Source: Carya illinoinensis (Eukaryota > Streptophyta > Magnoliopsida > Fagales > Juglandaceae). Taken from it: 64,000 bases of DNA. The stretch's first letter is position 1; every line of letters starts with the position of its first letter. The translations under genes and the position numbers were made by a program. Shown here in pieces: positions 1 to 11,234 of this stretch. Location: positions 17,598,501 to 17,662,500 of the forward strand of contig NC_056764.1 of assembly GCF_018687715.1 (NCBI RefSeq), written 5' to 3'. The notes beneath the pieces are model-generated. The model saw nothing but the letters and a program-made list of their open reading frames with translations. It was not told the origin of the DNA and made no database searches.

Positions 1-1277
1 TGTTGATATTTGCTTGTCCCTGCATAAAAGCCTGTAATGTTTCCTCAAGGGTTTTCTTATGTGGAGGCACATAAGGACCAGAAGAAGATGGCCCTTGAGG
101 ATTTTGATTTTGATTGGACTCATTCCTCCGACTAAAATTGGGGTGATTTCTCCATCCAGGATTATATGTTTCTGAATAAGGAGAAGAAAATGGTCTCCTA
201 TAGGAATTCATGACATTTGCTTGTTCGTGCAACACCTCTTTAAAAGCAGGGATTGTTGGACAATCCTAAGTTAGGTGTCCACTAATCTCACAAATGCCAC
301 AATTTTCTTCTTCTTTTTCACTGGCCTTAACCGGATTTACCTTTCTAACCTCCATGGCTTCGACTTTTCTTGTCAGACTTGCTATCCTAGCATTCACATC
401 ATCATTTCCTTTAAGAACATACATACCTTCTTGAGACATGGCACCGAATTTGGGCTTATTTGACCGATCAGAATGATCTGTTATCCCAAGATTGGGCATT
501 TTCAGCTAACTGGTCAAAATAGTCTCAAGCGTCATCAGGATCTTTATTTAGAAAATCACCGTTACACATCATTTCTACAAACTAACGCATTTGAGATGTT
601 AAACCTTCATAGAAGAAACTAATGGTGCGCCAAGTCTCATAACCATGATGTGGGCAAGTTAGCAACAATTCTTTAAAACGTTCCCAACACTGAAAAAATG
701 TTTCATTTTCCTTTTGAGAAAAATTTATAATATTTCTACGAAGAGTGTTGGTCCTATGAGTAGGAAAAAACTTTTTTAGAAATTCCCTTTGCATTTCTTG
801 CCATGTGCCAATAGATCTTGGTCTCAAGGAGTTCAACCAATTCTTAGCTTTTTCTTTCAAAGAGAATGGAAACAACTTTAATCTAACAACATCATCATTG
901 ATAGTTTGGTTTTGTAAAGTTGCACAAACTTCTTCAAATTTTTTTAGATGCAAATAAGGACTTTCTGAATCCAAGCCATGAAACTTGGGAAGTAATTGGA
1001 TTACTCCTGGTTTTAAATCAAAATTTCCCATATTCGTAGGAAAAATCATGCAAGATGGAGTACTTGTCCTTGTAGGCTGCAAATATTCACGCAAAGTTCT
1101 CATTAGCGGATTATTTTGTGCCTCTTCATTTTCTTGTTCGTCATGAACACTACGATTGTCAGCCATGGTATTAGAATGAGAATTTTTAGAATCACCTGAC
1201 AAAGTATCAACCAATTCTTTTAAAACAATTTCCTCTCTTCTCAATCTACCTGTTTGATCACGTTGCCACGAGATCAT
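1..1277 (-). pseudogene. EL1 Gag pseudogene (Ty3/gypsy, Athila/Tat-like), cut by window edge
   Basis: This is the capsid and nucleocapsid part of a retrotransposon Gag, which would package element RNA in cytoplasmic particles. Positions 582-1277 encode the N-terminal region and the retrotransposon gag domain, including the segment KLFPFSLKEKAKNWLNSL, typical of this family. A frameshift between about 500 and 580 moves the reading frame. Positions 266-499 then carry a zinc knuckle that begins CGIC and reaches its His, but an in-frame stop falls just before the last Cys. Below 266 the frame continues with a Pro/Asn-rich linker (SETYNPGWRNHPNF) to the window edge. The closest relatives here are the Gags of EL11 and EL13. 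The broken knuckle and frameshift make it non-functional. Protease and pol, if present, lie to the left outside the window. Confidence 0.85.
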
Positions 1278-1537
1278 TCATCATAGAAGATCGAGTACAT
1301 TCAAAAAGTAAAAACAAAATGCAAAACAAGCAAGAAAGTAAAAGAAAAAATTTTTGGAACGAGATTACCAAATGGTATGAATATGGAAGCAATGTTACAT
1401 GCTCTATTTTCTGTAAAAAAATCGTACCTGCAAAAAGAATATGAAAAACAATTAGCAAAAGATTACTAAAAATTTTTTTCTTCTTTTCTAAAAAAAACAA
1501 TTATCACACGTTGCAATTAAAAATTTAGTACAGTTTT

Positions 1538-2951
1538 ACCTGCAAGTATACAGGTGTTGTAGTATCTTACAGGATCGAATCCACAGGGATTGACTTTTGT
1601 GATAAAGGAAACAAATTCAGACAATGAAACGAAATTACTAAAAGAAACGTACAATCGAATATAAAGATATGGAGAAAGACTAAGGTTTCGAGGATCCGTT
1701 TAATAATTTATGATATTGTTTCCGATCGATTTACTTCAATTAAACTAGAATAATGATTCCGTTTAATTGGAAGATTTAGCATTTAAGATCAAGAAAAATA
1801 GTCGCTTATGATTGAGTGTGAACGATTGATGATTAAAACATTTATAAATCTATTTGAATACCACAGGGATTCCTCAAGCATTCACTGTATTCGGAAATCA
1901 CAATGAATCAAGACGAGTATATAGATAATCAAAATATCCAATAATAAAATCTTTCAATCGATCAAGCTCGTAGAATAAATTTTACGTGGATCCGGAAACA
2001 ATATTTAAATCATTAAATTTCACCTCTAACCTTAGTATGAAAATTTAGCCAACCATTTTCATCACAAGCGCTATAGAAATTAAATAAACATACTCCATGA
2101 TAAAACTAAAATACAATACAAACTAACAATGAAAACAACTTAGATCATAAAATAAAAGAGAAAATTGTGCGAAAAGAACTTCCCTCACGGAAAATGTAGA
2201 AATCCAAACGAAAAGAAAATCATTCCATGTTGTGTTTTCCTTGCATCTCGCTCCAACGGAAAAATATAACTTTCAGTCATTCTCGGCATGAAAAATGCCC
2301 CTTCGGTGCCCTTTCTTTCCCTCTCGATACCAGTCCATCCAGCAGCTCCCCAAACGTCAAGTTTCCCTCTTTCACGTGAACCCAGTCTATTTTTTTTTAC
2401 ATAAACCTGCTGTCCAGCTGCTCTCACAAAAGCTCCAGTTCACCTCAGCTGCAGTCCGAAGCTCCTACGTGATCCCTTCCATGTCTCTGTTGCGTCCAAA
2501 AGCTAGCCAAAAACCCCAGACGAAAAGAACCTCAGCCCAGCGTCAAAACGTGAAGTTCTCTTTGCCGTCCAATCCGTAACTCTCCTCACGGAAAACCTTT
2601 TCGCCAAAAACCTCCCTTTCCCTTCTCGTTCAGCGTCAAAAACACCCACAAGCCTCTATTTTTTTTTTGGCTCTACGTCTCACTCTCTCTTTGTTTCACC
2701 TGGTTCATTTTCGCTCACAAAACCACAGTATCTCTCTCCGTCTCCTCTCTGCTGGCTTGCTCTCCAAACCGAACTCAAAGTTCAACCTGCAAAAAGGAAA
2801 CAAACAAACTGCAGAATACATCCAAAAACAGTTCTATGTTAGCCCCTTCTTCCGAGCTCCTCCTCCTTTTCTTTCGGCCTTCTTTTTTCTCTTTGTTTGA
2901 TTTCTGTCTGAAGCTCCCCCTGCTCTCCGCAGTTCTCTATATTTTTTCTCT

Positions 2952-2983
<32 letters not shown>

Positions 2984-4017
2984 CCGTAAGCTTCCTCCAA
3001 CGTAAACTCCTTCCGCAAACCTCCTTATCAGCAAGGAAAATAATCTTTAAAAAGCTAAACTCCAAATGTCTACGTCTCTCTCATAAGAGCTTTTCAACCT
3101 TTTCAACCCACCAACCCACCGAAAATTCAAACTGGAAAAGCTCCCATCTAAACCTTACGTTCACACTCCACTTTTTACAGCTAGCCGCTTCCTGAAGCCC
3201 ACAAGACGCCACACCACTCAAATGTAGAGCCCCTGGAAAATAAAGAAATAATCCACCGACTTCTCTCTTCAATTCAATCAAGCACCGATTTCCTCTCCTC
3301 TATCAACGTAAAAAGCCAAACAATCAATTAGCTGCACCAACCATCAAAACCAACCAAATAACCGCCTCAAGAAGACGCCAAACGTGAAGACTTTTTCTTT
3401 CCGTATACCTCCAGCTCCATTTCCTTCTGTCCTTCACTTCTTTTTATAGCAAAAATAAATAGCCGAACAACCCCATTCACATTCAATCGGTTTCTTGCAT
3501 TCACATTTTCTCTTTCTAGTCTTGCACCCACCGGTTGCCTTTCTTCACTTCCCTTCAATCACGGCACCTCTCTTTCTTTACACACCAACCAACTAATATT
3601 CAACTCATGCACCGATTCTTCAATTTAATCAAGCACCTCTTTTCTCTCATCACTCCTACACATCTCCCTTGATTGAAAAATTAAACACGGCACTTCTCTA
3701 CTCACCCACTCTCCTATCTCTTCTCTCCGTCCACTTTAGCTGCACCAACCTTCATTCTTTTTTTATTTTTTTATTTTTTTAGCCCACATGCCTTCACGTT
3801 TCAGCTCCCTTTTTAGACTTTAATGTTGCACCTCCAAAAATTCTCAAGCCTCCGCGAGTTTCGTTCAACCATGAAGATCACATGCATCTTGAATAATCAA
3901 AGGAAGAAAATAACCACTGATTCTTTATTTTGTGTTTTCTTTTTCAGCTGCCAAGTCCTTCCTTCCTCTCAACTAGTATGCATTTTTGATCAAAAGTTCC
4001 AACCGGATCTTATTTGA
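1538..4017 (-). mobile_element. EL1 5' LTR-like region (boundaries unresolved)
   Basis: This stretch lies upstream of the EL1 gag on the minus strand, where a 5' LTR and leader belong. Near 1540-1600 it has the motif GATCGAATCCACAGGGATTG, which resembles the LTR 3' end of EL13 and EL10 (GATTCCACAGGGA). From about 2280 to 3800 it is pyrimidine-rich on the plus strand, with a T homopolymer of over 30 bases at about 2957-2984. I see no convincing coding sequence; the many small reading frames here look spurious. I could not find a matching second copy in the window, nor a clear primer-binding site around 1500-1540, so both ends are estimates. The right end may be an insertion boundary inside the 3' LTR of EL2. 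Confidence 0.5.
2957..2984. repeat. Poly-T tract in the EL1 LTR-like region
   Basis: This is a near-pure run of T on the plus strand with CT-rich flanks. It explains the lysine-only and phenylalanine-only reading frames seen here on the two strands. Confidence 0.8.
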
Positions 4018-4283
4018 ATTTTATTTAAACTGAAAATAAGAAGAAAGAAATAACACTCAAAAAATAAATTATCAAAAACAGACTATATATGTGAGGAAAT
4101 ATTGTCCCATTAAATCATAGTTATAAAATTAAGTATAAACATGATATCAATCAATTAAAAATCACAACTCGTATTTATGCTTATTTACTATTTTTTCATC
4201 TAAAACCAATAATAGTGTCATGAAGAATTTAAAATACATTGGTTTTAAATAGCTAAAACATACAATATTTCAGCTCAATCTCA
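4018..4283 (-). mobile_element. EL2 3' LTR remnant
   Basis: On the minus strand this begins near TG(A/T)GATTGAGCTGAAATATT and matches the start of the EL2 5' LTR at 18423 for about 265 bp (compare CAATATTTCAGCTCAATC at 4263-4280 with GTAATATTTCAGCTCAATC at about 18402-18420). Beyond 4017 the match is lost, so the rest of this LTR is deleted or displaced by EL1. The integrase C-terminal coding sequence runs almost directly into it, with no obvious polypurine tract between. Confidence 0.6.
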
Positions 4284-5634
4284 TTGAAAGTAAAGCTATT
4301 TCCATTCTTTGGATTGATAATATCTATTGCCCCGTGAGGATGAACCTCATTTACAGTGTATGGCTCACTCCATCAGGATTTCAGCTTTCCGGGAAAAAAA
4401 TGTAATTTTGAATTATAGAGAAGAACTTTTTGATCAAGGACAAGATATTTGTCATGGATCTTCTTGTCATGTAATACCTTCGTTCACTCCTTTGCCAAGT
4501 GAGAATTGTCGTAAGCCTCACTCCTTACTTCATCAAACTCCAAAATCTGTAATTTTCTTAAATCTCTTGGCAGCATCAAGTAAAAAGTTAATTTGCTTAA
4601 TAGCCCATAAAGCACGATGTTGAATCTCAATAGGTAAATGACAAGCTGGACCATAAACCAATCTATAAGGTGACATCCCTAAGTTAGTTTTGAATGCAGT
4701 CCTATAAGTCCAGAAAGCATCAACCAGTTTTTCAGACCAGTCATTCTGAGTGGGACTAACAGTTTTTTCAAGAATAAGTTTGATCTCTCTATTGGCCAAC
4801 TCAACTTGACCATTAGTCTGGGGGTGATATGGAGTAGAGATTTTGTGGGTCACTCCATATTTATGCATAAGTTTTTGAAAATGTTTATTGCAAAAATGTG
4901 AACCCCCATCACTAATAATTGCCTTGGGCATGCGTAAACATGCAAACAATTCTTTCAAGGTATGGCCTCTACCCATTTTGAAACATAATTCACAACAACT
5001 AAAATATAAGAATTTCCAAATGAATTTGGGAATGGTCACATAAAGTCAATCCCCAACAATCAAATATCTCAAGTATAAGAATAGGGGAAAGGGGCATCAT
5101 GTTACGTGCTGTAATTTTTCCAAGTTTCTGACAAGGCTCACATGCTTCGCAAAAAGACTCCACATCTCTAAAAATAGTAAGCCAGTAGAGTCCACTTTGC
5201 AAAATTTTGGCAACATTTTTCTTAGCTGCAAAATGGCCTCCACAAGCCCCAGTATGACAAAAGTGAAAAACAGAGGTAAACTCATCATTAGGAATACATC
5301 AATGCACCAACTGATCAACACAATACTTAAAAAGATAAGGAGTGTCGAAGTAATAAAATCGTACCTATGCAAGGAACTTACGTTTGTCCTAAGCTATCCA
5401 ATGCTCTGGCATCGGGTATGTGACAAGGTAATTCACAACGTTTGCGAACCATGGAGCGCGCGACATTGCAAAAAGATGCTTATCAGGAAAATCTTCATTC
5501 AAGGGAGGAATAGATATAGATACATCAGGTAGCTGCAGTCGTGACAAGTGATCAGCTACCACATTCTCAACTCCCTTCTTATCCCAAATAGTGATGTCAA
5601 ATTCTTGGAGCAAAAGAATCCAACGAATCAACAA
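4284..5634 (-). pseudogene. EL2 integrase and RNase H tail, frameshifted
   Basis: Integrase would insert element cDNA into nuclear DNA. Positions 5389-5634 hold the RNase H end and the connection (VVADHLSRL). Positions 4999-5202 carry the zinc-binding CEACEPCQKLG segment. Positions 4533-5039 hold the catalytic core with [10 protein letters not shown] (second catalytic Asp) and [17 protein letters not shown] (catalytic Glu). The expected first-Asp segment near 5040 is scrambled. Below 4533 the C-terminal domain can still be read through stops (FFPGKLKS, then HPHGAIDIINPKNGNSF) to about 4290. At least three frames are used, so several indels separate the pieces. Confidence 0.85.
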
Positions 5635-6197
5635 ATTCTTGCCTTAGCATCCTTCTTTGCCAACAAATAGTTAAGAGCAGAATGGTCAGTAAAAATGATA
5701 ACATGAGACCCAATAATGTAAGAACAAAATTTATCTAAGACAAACATAACAGCTAATAACTCTTTCTTGCTGGTGGTGTAATTTTTCTGTGCATCATTCA
5801 AAGTTCGACTTGCATAATAAATTATCAAAGGCTTATTGTCCACTCTTTGGCAAAGAACATCACCAAGAGTGAAATCACTAGCGTTGATCATAATCTCAAA
5901 AGGCCAGTCCCATTGAGGAGTTTGCATAGTAGGTGCAACTATTAAGTGTTCCTTCAAGGTCTCAAAAGCATGCTGACACTCATCAGTCCAAACAAAAGTA
6001 GTATCATTTTGCAACAAAGTACATAGTAGTTTTGCAATACTACTAAAGCCTTGAATGAAACGCCAATAGAAGCTAGCATGACTAAGAAAAGAAAGAATAT
6101 CCTTCCCCGTCTTAGGGATAGGTAGTTGAGATATTAATTCTATCTTGGCCCTGTCAACCTCTATACCACGTTCAGAAACTAAATGGTACCAAACCAC
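5628..6197 (-). pseudogene. EL2 RNase H domain
   Basis: This domain would degrade the RNA strand of the RNA:DNA hybrid during reverse transcription. It starts in the RT connection (KTGKDILSFLSHASFYWRF, in place of the usual LGHAGFYRRF). It then contains INASDFTLGDVLCQ with the first catalytic Asp, KELLAVMFVLDKF with the catalytic Glu, and FTDHSALNYLL with a catalytic Asp. The 190-codon frame is open, but it is out of frame with the RT to its right and ends at 5628 before the integrase. It overlaps the end of the RT frame slightly because of the frameshift near 6180. Confidence 0.85.
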
Positions 6198-6951
6198 CAG
6201 TGACCATAAACTGACATTTCTCCCAACTCAACAATAAATTCTTTTCCTCACATCTTTTCAACACAGTAGCAAGGTTTTTTAAACAGACATCAAAATATTT
6301 GCCAAACATAGAAAAATCATCCATAAAAACCTCACACATATCATTAAGCATATCAGAAAAAATGCTCATCATACAATGCTGAAAAGTAGCAGGTGCATTA
6401 TATAAACCAAATGACATCCTTCTAAAGGCAAAAGTACTGAAGGGACAAGTGAAGGTGGTCTTCTCTGAATCCTCTAGTGCTATAGCAATTTGATAATAAC
6501 CAGAAAAGCCATACAAAACACAATAAAAAGCATTACCCGCTATTTTTTCTAAAATCTGATCTAGGAAAAGTAATGGGAAGTGATCTTTTCAACTGACCGA
6601 ATTCAACTTTTGGTAGTCAATACACATTCTTTAGCCCGTTACCTTCCTAGTCTGGATCAACTCACCATTAGCATTTTCAATAACAGTTAAACTAGATTTT
6701 TTTTGTAGTACCTGTGTCGGACTTACCCACTTGTTGTTGTAGATAGGATAGATGATGCCTACAGCTAACAATTTTAGCACTTCATTCTTCACCACCTCCT
6801 TCATGGTAGGATTCAACTTTCGCTATACATTACGAACTGGTCTCGCATCTCCTTCTAGAAAAATGTTGTGGGTACAAATTGAAGGGTCAATACCTTTGAT
6901 GTTTGCAATAGTCCAGCCTATCACTCATCAATGATATCTCAGCACTGTTAA
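6172..6951 (-). pseudogene. EL2 reverse transcriptase
   Basis: This is the RNA-directed DNA polymerase. Positions 6631-6816 hold the N-terminal fingers (MNPTMKEVVKNEVLKLL, then GIIYPIYNNKWVSPTQV). Positions 6517-6630 read in the same frame through two stops (RMCIDYQKLN). Positions 6172-6516 hold the palm: TFAFRRMSFGLYNAPATFQ and the catalytic FMDDFSMFG. The region from 6816 to 6951 is a decayed pre-RT linker that ends at the EL3 insertion point. The matching upstream part lies across EL3 at 14509-14706. Confidence 0.88.
6947..6951. other. EL3 target-site duplication, left copy (GTTAA)
   Basis: GTTAA directly precedes the TG of the left EL3 LTR and is repeated exactly after the right LTR at 14504-14508. 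This proves that EL3 inserted as one unit into EL2. Confidence 0.9.
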
Positions 6952-9076
6952 TGTGATGACCCGCTTTTACGTGTATTTTCACTGAAGGGTTGTTTTTAAT
7001 TTAATTAATATAGTGGTTTATTTATTTTAAATTATTGTGTTTTAAATTGGTTTTTAATTTGTTTGATGTTGTGTCTAATTTATTTAGTCGTTTTACGATT
7101 TTTAATCTCATTTTCGGCGGATCTGTTTTGGTTTCCGGAGTGAGGACTGGACCTCATTTCTTTTCTCTTTTTCCCTTTTATCTTTTTTCTCTTTTCTTTC
7201 TTTTTCTTTTTCTTTTCTCTTTTTCCCTTTTCTCTTTTTTCCCTTTTCTTTCTTTTTCTTTTTCTTTTTCTTTCTTTTTCCCTCCCCTTTCCAGTGCGTT
7301 TTCCCCCTCCCCCATGCGTTTCTCTCTCTCTCCTCTCCTTCATGCTGAACACTCCAACCACCCAGACCCACTGCCGCCGGCCACCATACGGAACACCACC
7401 ACCACCAATCTCTTCCCCTTCCTCCGGTGAACCACCCCACAAATTTCCACCGCCAACAGAGCTGCCGTTTAGCCGAAAAACCATCATCAAGCCGCATGGT
7501 TTTAGCCCCGATTTGCCGCCGTCGCTCCACCTCCAGCCACCACCTCTTCACCACTTCATCACCGACTCCTTGCCGTCCTAACCCACCCATTTCCGGCCTC
7601 AATACGTCACCGGAACAGTTCCCACGAGATAGCTTTCCAATTTGGGTATTTTGGCCTTCCTCCGCCGTTTTCGCCGCCACCCACGGCCAAACTCCACTTC
7701 CCTTAACTTCATAAACATCCCTAGACCATTCCCTATCAATCTCGAGCTTTGGTTTGTCCCTGTTCAAAAGTGGATATTTTACAACCCACGGCCACAGTGA
7801 AATTTCACTGTTACGTTGCTTTTCTTCCGCCGTTTGCAACGCCGCAAGCTTTCAAAAAATACCATATAGCACTGTAAGTATTTTCTAAACTATACTTTTA
7901 GACTTAAATATATTTTGCTCATACAATAAATATTTGTTGTTGGTTGGCTGATTCCGGACTGAGTTCGAGGGTCGGATGGTTTGAGGATGGAGTGCTTGGT
8001 TTTGGTTGTTTGTGATTGCTTGGTTATTTGAGCCATGAGGCGTGCGTTTCATATTGCATACATGTGCATTTTAATTAAATTGAGAAAATTCCGTTTTATT
8101 GGCGTAAATGGATTTTGGGAGCGTGTGTCTCACGAGCCCAAGCCGGGATGGGTTATTATCTCGGTGGAACTCCTCTGGTCACTGGGGAGTGGATAATACT
8201 GAGTGACGTTCCTGAGTTGTCGCAGGGCGACGATCGAATCGCACGATACGGTAACGCTGTCGTGTCGACTCCGTGGTCCCTAGAGTGGCGGGGACTAGAG
8301 GATGGCCTGGCCAGGTATGCGCTGGGCGCGAGTCTGGGTATCGCTCTTTTAGGTGTCACATGCGTAGTCGTTACCTGCGGTGTGGCACAGAGCCAGGGTG
8401 TGCGGATGATCCCTAAGGGAGATCATGATGCATGCATAATTGGATTGTTTTTATGGTTTTCGGATGCGGGCCATTTTCTGGGAAAATGGCGAGGTTTGGC
8501 TTGAGGCTTTTGATCTATTTTCTGGGAAAATGGTGGTTTGGACCATTATCTGGGATAATGGCGAGGCTTGGTTTTAAGCATTATGTTTTTGTGGGCCAAA
8601 TGGGTTTTTGGTGTGCGTGGAAAAAATGGTTTTACGGGACATGTGCATTGGTTTTTCTTTCATACATATTGTTTGAGTCTTATATATTTTTATCTAGTGG
8701 TGTTTGGATTTTACTTACCTGTGGCGCCATTTTTGGTTCCGTAGATTTTGGTGCAGGGTTCGAGGAAGAGGAGGAGGCTGAGCCCGAGGATGCGGCTCCG
8801 CCAGAGTTCTAAGTTAAAGTTTAAGCTTTGTTGTTTGGTTTAAAAATATATTTGTGTTTTGTAATATTTCTTTACGTATGTTTTAAACAGCTTTGTATTA
8901 AATTAAAAAAAATTTTGATACTTAGTTATTGACTTTGCTATTCGCTGCGTGTTTCTCGTGCACATTTGTTGCTTATGCACACACTTGGCACTCGTCGATA
9001 GGGTGGTGACCCGTGATGTCATCATCCGGATGTCTCAATTTTTTCGTGCCAGGCGTGGGGATTTGGGGGCGGCACA
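6952..9076 (+). mobile_element. EL3 5' LTR
   Basis: It starts TGTGATGACCCGCTTTTACG and ends GGGGGCGGCACA. It contains a CT-rich block (about 7160-7300), a proline-codon-rich block (7310-7720) and a GC-richer block (about 8130-8420). None of these shows a convincing gene; the reading frames on both strands reflect low complexity. The same three blocks recur in the right LTR. Confidence 0.93.
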
Positions 9077-9078
9077 GG

Positions 9079-9090
9079 TGGTATCAGAGT
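9079..9090 (+). promoter_or_regulatory. EL3 primer-binding site (initiator tRNA-Met)
   Basis: TGGTATCAGAGT lies 2 bp after the LTR end. It matches the 3' end complement of plant initiator tRNA-Met (TGGTATCAGAGC) except for the last base. It would prime minus-strand cDNA synthesis. Confidence 0.9.
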
Positions 9091-9352
9091 GGTTTGGCTC
9101 TGGGTAAAACCACATGTCGTACCAGAATGTTTTTAAAGTTGTGTTTTAAAAATTATGTTAAGTAAAGTTGCTATTTGATTTGTTTTATTTTTTTGAACTT
9201 GTTTGCTTGTTTTTATTTATTTAGTTATGTTATTGCATGCTGGTTTCTTTTGTTTCTTGCTATGAGGTGTTGGTTTTGGTTTTTTTGGTTTTATGTTGGT
9301 TTTATCTGTTTTTCTTAAAGGGGGTCAAAGGTTGTGTTGTGGCAGGAAAAAA

Positions 9353-10587
9353 ATGGTGAGACCAAGGAAATCTACTCAGGAGCCACGGGACGATACATTG
9401 AGAGATGACTCCATAGCCCAAGCAATACGACAGATGACGGAGTTCATGCAGCAGAATTTTAGGCCACAGCAGGTAGGGCCTTGGCCACAAACAAGGAGGA
9501 TCTTGGCCACAACAAGGGGGTCCTTGGCCACAACAAGGGGGTCCCTGGCCACAACAAGGAGGGCCTGGTCCACAACAAGGAGGGCTTTGGCCACAACCAG
9601 GAGGTCCTTGGCCACATCAGAGAGGGCCTTGGCTATACCCAGGAGGGCCTAGTGGTATGGTGCAAGCTGGATGCACTTATGAGCACTTTCTGGCGCATAG
9701 AACTCCACACTTCACTGGAGAAGAGGATCCACTTCAAGTTGGAAAGTGGATCAAAGACTTGGAAAGAACTTTTGAGGTGTGTGGTTGCACCGAGGCGCAA
9801 CAAGTACTCTACGCCAGCTATCTGTTGCAACACAATGCTTTTGATTGGTGGGATACCAAGAGGGTAATGCTAGAATCAGAATTGGGATCTTTCGCTGCTG
9901 TGACCTGGCAGCGCTTCAAGAAAGAGTTTAATGATCGCTTCTTTCCCGCTTCTGTAAGGAAGCAAAAGGCAAGAGAGTTCTCAAGTTTGGTCCAAGGGAG
10001 CATGACAGTGGAACAGTATGCCCAAAGATTTATAGAACTTGGGCGATTTGCTCCCCACCTTATCACCACAGAGGAAATGCGAGCTGAGCATTTCCAGGAG
10101 GGACTACGCCCTGATATACGCCGTATGGTGGTCAGTCACTGGATATCCACTTTTCAGGACTTAGTGGATGTGGCCACCCTTGTGGAGCGAGAGAATAATC
10201 TGAGTATGGGCTCCCCTCCAGGACATAAGAGGCGGAGTTTTTCTGGTGAAGGAAGCAGCTCGGGTTCACCTCAGAAATTTGTTCAGCGGACCGGAACTTG
10301 ACCGCAAGCATCCTCAGGTGTTTGTATGGGAGGACGTGTGCCATTTTGCGGAGTTTGTAATAGAGCCCACGTGGGTGAGTGCCCTTTTGGTGGGGCTCAA
10401 TGCTATAATCGTGGCCAGCAGGGTCACTTTGCCCGTGAGTGTCCGAGGCCAATTCAAGGAAGCCGTAGAGGTAGACGCGGTGGAAGAACAAATTCAAGAC
10501 AAGCAGTGCAAGCCCAAGTTTATGCTGTCACACCCGGAGATGTGGATGATCAGGCACCAACGACCCATGATGCTAGAGTAATTACAG
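9353..10587 (+). pseudogene. EL3 Gag with Gly-Pro-Gln-Gln repeat and damaged zinc knuckle
   Basis: I start at ATG 9353 (MVRPRKSTQEP), the first start after the leader. About 40 codons in, a one-base insertion near 9490 shifts the frame. The intended frame then encodes about eight imperfect repeats of GPWPQQGG (9470-9655). The capsid domain follows (9657 on: CTYEHFLAHRTPHFTGEEDP, then EFSSLVQGSMTVEQYAQRF). A TGA stop at about 10299 comes after a Ser/Gly-rich linker, and the same frame resumes with CGVCNRAHVGECP and the knuckle CYNRGQQGHFAREC. The second Cys of the CX2CX4HX4C knuckle is Arg here. The frame ends at a possible splice donor at 10588. Confidence 0.88.
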
Positions 10588-10683
10588 GTATGGATTTAAT
10601 TTAATTTTATGTTGGATTTGATTTTTGGTGTGCTTTGATTTCTTTGTGTATTTGGATTTCATGGGTTTATGTGTTTGGTTCAG
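10588..10683 (+). other. Possible 96-nt intron between EL3 gag and protease
   Basis: This segment begins GTATGG and ends TTTGGTTCAG, is T-rich, and contains in-frame stops. Flanking coding sequence is continuous if it is removed: the gag-end codons for VIT, then a Gly split across the junction, then RVRLYEFYACTLFDSGAS. Its length is a multiple of three. If retained, translation stops after Gag; if spliced, Gag would be joined to protease-RT. This reading is inference from splice-like ends and frame only. Confidence 0.45.
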
Positions 10684-11234
10684 GGAGAGTCCGTTTATAT
10701 GAGTTTTATGCTTGCACTTTGTTTGATTCGGGTGCTTCACAGTCATTTGTATCTTCCACATTTGCGCGGATGTGTAATTTGGTCACGGAACCTTTGCTGA
10801 AGTCAATGGTAGTGGCTCTACCCAATGGTGAAATGGTGTGGTGTTCCAAAGTTGCTTTGGGATGCCCATTAAATTTTGAATGAAGGTTCTTGGATGCTGA
10901 TTTGGTGGTGTTTAAGCTGTTGGATTTTGATATCATCCTCGAGATGGATTGGCTATACTGATATTCTGCAAGTATTAATTGTAGAAGTCGGATAATTAGC
11001 TTTCAGCTTCCAGCTGGTGATTGTCTGGAATTTACGGGAAGTAAGCTAAAAGAAAAGCCGGTGATTATATCAGCAATTCAAGCAAGAAGAGAGATTGCAT
11101 GGGGAGCGGAAGCATTCTTAGTCCAGATGGTGTCCATGCCATCTGAGAAGAGGTCTTTGGTAGACATTCCAGTTGTGGAAGAATTCCCCGATGTATTTGT
11201 GGATGACTTGCCTGGACTACCCCCTATTTGAGAA
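10684..11234 (+). pseudogene. EL3 protease and linker to RT
   Basis: This is a retroviral-type aspartic protease that would cut the polyprotein. The active site is LFDSGASQSFVS at about 10713-10750, followed by MVVALPNGEMV. A stop at 10881 and another near 10960 interrupt the second half, where the usual D(I/V)ILGMDWL segment reads DIILEMDWLY. The linker to RT includes EEFPDVFVDDLPGLPPI and a stop at about 11229, in place of the conserved Arg. Confidence 0.85.

Noticed and set aside
2295..3558. Small frames in the EL1 LTR-like region as host genes
   Set aside because: They are short, pyrimidine-driven and without domains.
7080..7839. Long minus-strand frames of up to 243 codons in the EL3 LTR
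   Set aside because: They are Lys/Glu- and Gly/Trp-rich, come from CT-rich LTR sequence, overlap frames on the other strand, and repeat in the right LTR.
8115..8812. Plus-strand frames of 126-129 codons in the EL3 LTR
   Set aside because: Matching frames in the right LTR (13630-14238) are changed in start, frame and length, and no domain is visible.
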